Below are positions 53,701 through 53,841 of a DNA stretch of 53,841 nt, piece by piece (the stretch's first letter is position 1; every line of letters begins with the position of its first letter). This DNA comes from Oscillospiraceae bacterium (GTDB lineage: Bacteria > Bacillota > Clostridia > Oscillospirales > Ruminococcaceae): NCBI GenBank assembly GCA_021200775.1, contig JAJQGB010000011.1:1-53841 (forward strand), given 5' to 3'. The position numbers and the translations under genes were made by a program. The notes under the pieces are model-generated. The model searched no databases. It had not been told where the DNA came from and was given only the letters and a program-made list of their open reading frames with translations.

Positions 53701-53841
53701 ATGAAGAGAAAAATATCAGCAGTTATCCTGAGCCTGTGCCTTATTTTATGTACTATGGCAGGAATGACAACAACAGTAGCCGGAGCAGTAGTACATGTGC
53801 ACAGCCTGACGCACATTGAGGCGCAAGGAGCGACCTGCACG
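53701..53841 (+). CDS. Start of a third secreted protein (truncated by the window edge)
   Basis: The first 47 residues: basic MKRK, a hydrophobic core (ISAVILSLCLILCTMAGMTTTVAGA) typical of a signal peptide, then VVHVHSLTHIEAQGATCT. The 'H-x-L-T-H-x-E-A-x-x-A-T-C-T' phrase resembles the short Cys/Trp-containing repeats of many clostridial surface proteins. The reading frame is open at the window end. AGGAGGC lies 7 nt upstream inside the leader C stem. Function cannot be judged from this fragment. Confidence 0.8.
   Translation, partial: MKRKISAVILSLCLILCTMAGMTTTVAGAVVHVHSLTHIEAQGATCT

Overview
The window reads as chromosomal DNA from an anaerobic, Gram-positive Clostridia-type bacterium, most likely a gut Oscillospiraceae/Ruminococcaceae relative. 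That placement is inference from gene content: sigma-A promoters with 17-bp spacers and AGGAGG ribosome sites, a split archaeal-type glutamate synthase, an ANTAR antiterminator beside glnA, a two-carboxylate (probably Na+-type) ATP synthase c subunit, a very large acyl-CoA dehydratase activase, NPTTG wall-sorting tails and GGGGAGCTGTCAGCGAAG-type intergenic repeats. No rRNA, CRISPR array, phage or complete insertion sequence was seen.

Layout. 0-5 kb: the tail of an Rpn-family nuclease/transposase, a GH29 alpha-L-fucosidase, and an Rrf2 regulator followed by a probable redox/ADP-ribosylation operon (flavin-reductase-like protein, zinc macrodomain, class M sirtuin). 5-7.7 kb: a small basic protein, a frameshifted remnant, and an AT-richer Stealth phosphotransferase/glycosyltransferase pair. 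7.8-9.8 kb: tRNA-Ala(GGC), a PadR-DUF1700-DUF4097 envelope-stress-like operon, tRNA-Lys(TTT). 10-19 kb: citrate synthase and a complete F1Fo ATP synthase operon, with a hairpin-forming repeat element between atpG and atpD. 19-25 kb: a lipoprotein with an internal duplication and a 1417-residue activase. 25-43 kb, all on the minus strand: from the upstream end, a split glutamate synthase (GATase, FMN/ferredoxin core, ferredoxin, FAD reductase, GXGXG), glnA, ANTAR regulator, pyrG, purF, purC, purB, purA, carA, carB. 43-46.3 kb: a PlsC-like acyltransferase with a zinc ribbon, a YitT membrane protein, and a Phd/PIN toxin-antitoxin pair. 46.4-49.7 kb: aconitase and NADP-isocitrate dehydrogenase. 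49.7 kb to the end: three consecutive secreted-protein genes, two with matching NPTTG tails.

How it fits together. Citrate synthase, aconitase and isocitrate dehydrogenase make 2-oxoglutarate. The glutamate synthase and glutamine synthetase turn it into glutamate and glutamine. The genes directly downstream (pyrG, purF, carA) spend glutamine amide nitrogen on nucleotides and carbamoyl phosphate. The glutamate synthase operon starts with a consensus promoter followed at once by an intrinsic terminator, and the operon itself encodes an ANTAR RNA-binding protein, which suggests antitermination control.

The best candidate for something undescribed is at the right end. The three secreted-protein genes have leaders of similar architecture: a G-run, a small TTC/TTTC-loop hairpin, a TAAC/TTTACCC segment, a second hairpin, a U/A-rich stretch, then a CCTCC-type stretch facing the Shine-Dalgarno. 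Two share an identical 15-nt core, and two can form a strong stem that hides the Shine-Dalgarno. I could not assign this to a known riboswitch class.
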